A DNA stretch of 64,000 bases from Niabella sp. (GTDB lineage: Bacteria > Bacteroidota > Bacteroidia > Chitinophagales > Chitinophagaceae): the NCBI GenBank assembly GCA_027493055.1, contig JAPUDO010000008.1, positions 49,328 through 113,327 on the forward strand, written 5' to 3'. Position numbers and translations under genes: made by a program. Below are positions 63,346 through 64,000 of the stretch, piece by piece (within the stretch, counting starts at the first letter, position 1; every line of letters starts with the position of its first letter). The notes beneath the pieces were generated by a model. The model searched no databases. It was not told the DNA's origin and saw nothing but the letters and a program-made list of their open reading frames with translations.

Positions 63346-63524
63346 TTAATATTACTTGTTTTCAACAAAGTAACGGTAATACACCAGCCGGGAGGCTGGC
63401 GCAAGAGGGAGAAAATAGAGCTAATAAAGAGGCACTGTAATTAATATTGCTTTTTGGGGCCAGGTAATGATAATACACCGGCCGGGTCCGAAGAACACCC
63501 TTGGAGAGGCTGGCGCAAGAAGGG
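63313..63524 (+). repeat. Imperfect tandem duplication carrying a GGCTGGCGCAAG element
   Basis: Unit 1 (63313-63408) starts GAGAAAATAGAGCTAATAAA inside the DUF6483-like gene and ends GAGGCTGGCGCAAGAGGG. Unit 2 (63409-63524) repeats the same start and end, with a ~20-base insert TCCGAAGAACACCCTTGGAG. The shared end contains an inverted repeat CCAGCC/GGCTGG and recurs a third time at 63690-63708. Confidence 0.75.
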
Positions 63525-63660
63525 TTAAGACCCTGAAAGGGTCAGATATTTATAGAAAATATATACAAAAAAATTGTGCGACCCCGATGGGGTCGAATGA
63601 TGTGTTATCAATAATGTTTGCTATAAATATGTAATCCCTCCGGGATTTGATAAATGATGT
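63525..63660. repeat. Cluster of three hairpins of a common Bacteroidota spacer type
   Basis: Consecutive hairpins GACCCTGAAAGGGTC, CGACCCCGATGGGGTCG and AATCCCTCCGGGATT are separated by AT-rich spacers. The pattern is that of abundant non-coding repeats in Bacteroidota genomes. No coding frame is supported. Confidence 0.6.
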
Positions 63661-63669
63661 GCGCAATGG

Positions 63670-63909
63670 TTGGTGTACAATAAAAAGCCCCCGAGGCTGG
63701 CGCAAGAGGGTAATGATACCGATATGGTGACCGCAATAGGCCATATTGCAAAAGCAGTCGGAATGACTAAAATAGCCGAAGAAACAGGATTGAGCCGACC
63801 AAGTTTGTACAAGGCTTTATCTGACGGCGCAAAACCCCAATTTGAAACTATTATGAAAGTGTTAAGAGCTATCGGAGTACAAATCAGGGTAAGTCCTGTA
63901 TCAGCTTAA
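63670..63909 (+). pseudogene. Truncated HigA/antidote-type HTH protein
   Basis: The frame contains the C-terminal two thirds of a small addiction-module antidote (HigA-like, DUF-type HTH): IGHIAKAVGMTKIAEETGLSR, SLYKALSDG and TIMKVLRAIGVQIRV. The normal first 35-40 residues are missing. In their place the frame runs through the GGCTGGCGCAAG repeat. An ATG at 63724 would give 61 residues starting inside the family. No toxin gene (HigB/RelE type) is next to it. Confidence 0.55.
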
Positions 63910-63929
63910 ATTGCAAAGCCCCCTAATAC

Positions 63930-63998
63930 CTAATACATCACCTTTACATTGAACTTATCCAGATTATCGGTCTTAAGTTTAGTAGCCGCGGCCTCGCT
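63930..63998 (-). CDS. 3' end of an unidentified minus-strand gene
   Basis: At the right edge a minus-strand frame is open to the window end and reads EAAATKLKTDNLDKFNVKVM followed by Tyr and TAG at 63930-63932. Only 22 residues are visible, so no family can be named. The composition looks like coding sequence. Confidence 0.35.
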   Translation of the reverse strand, partial: SEAAATKLKTDNLDKFNVKVMY

Positions 63999-64000
63999 GA

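Noticed and set aside
1..64000. CRISPR arrays, insertion sequences, transposases, integrases or rRNA genes
   Set aside because: No regularly spaced repeats, no transposase or recombinase motif and no rRNA sequence were seen. The repeats found are dispersed palindromes.

Overview
The window looks like a Bacteroidota chromosome, most likely a Chitinophagaceae-type soil or water bacterium. The reasons are a 1364-residue hybrid two-component sensor with propeller repeats and an AraC output domain, a chondroitin-type PL8 lyase with a sulfatase, ORF6N genes, the SUF cluster layout, A/T-rich leaders with few Shine-Dalgarno sequences, and TAnnTTTG-like promoter boxes. The genus is inference; nothing in the window fixes it.

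Region 1 (1-16.0 kb) is carbohydrate metabolism: the 3' end of a PL8 lyase, a sulfatase, a ROK sugar kinase, the hybrid sensor/regulator, an FMN reductase, a SNF2 helicase, and a minus-strand operon of two GH28-type beta-helix proteins and a five-bladed-propeller glycosidase. No SusC/SusD pair is visible. Region 2 (16.2-32.2 kb) is a defence island: an McrB/McrC-like pair, then a type I restriction operon (hsdM, hsdS, a small unknown, an hsdR with an extra N-terminal domain, a YgjP-like metallopeptidase), a HARE-HTH nuclease-like gene, an XRE regulator and an ORF6N gene with decayed copies. Inverted copies of one palindromic repeat bracket the type I locus exactly, and a third copy follows.

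Region 3 (32.4-42.5 kb) holds an Rnk-like protein, a TPR-AraC regulator, a small lipoprotein and a complete SUF iron-sulfur operon (sufB-C-D-S, a DUF4160 remnant plus DUF2442, sufE, a SufT-like gene, rrf2). A possible structured RNA lies upstream of sufB, followed by a lone AAA ATPase.

Region 4 (44.4-57.3 kb) is the most striking. A nine-gene plus-strand run encodes a two-component system, an outer-membrane channel, an adaptor, MgtC, an MntP-like exporter, an MgtA P-type ATPase, a DUF190 protein and a CzcA-type RND pump. Most of these genes overlap or nearly abut. The Mg/Mn block sits inside the czcC-B-A set. A full 28-bp dif-like site lies to the left, and directly repeated perfect XerD half-sites lie at both edges, suggesting Xer-mediated integration.

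Region 5 (57.3-64.0 kb) is ordinary chromosome: a DUF5946 gene, tRNA-Leu(CAG), an SPFH protein, peptidase T, a SlyD-like isomerase and fmt. It is followed by a repeat-rich stretch with a DUF6483-like gene and a truncated antitoxin. Coordinates and motifs were read by eye; no database search was run, and family names come from recognising the sequence.
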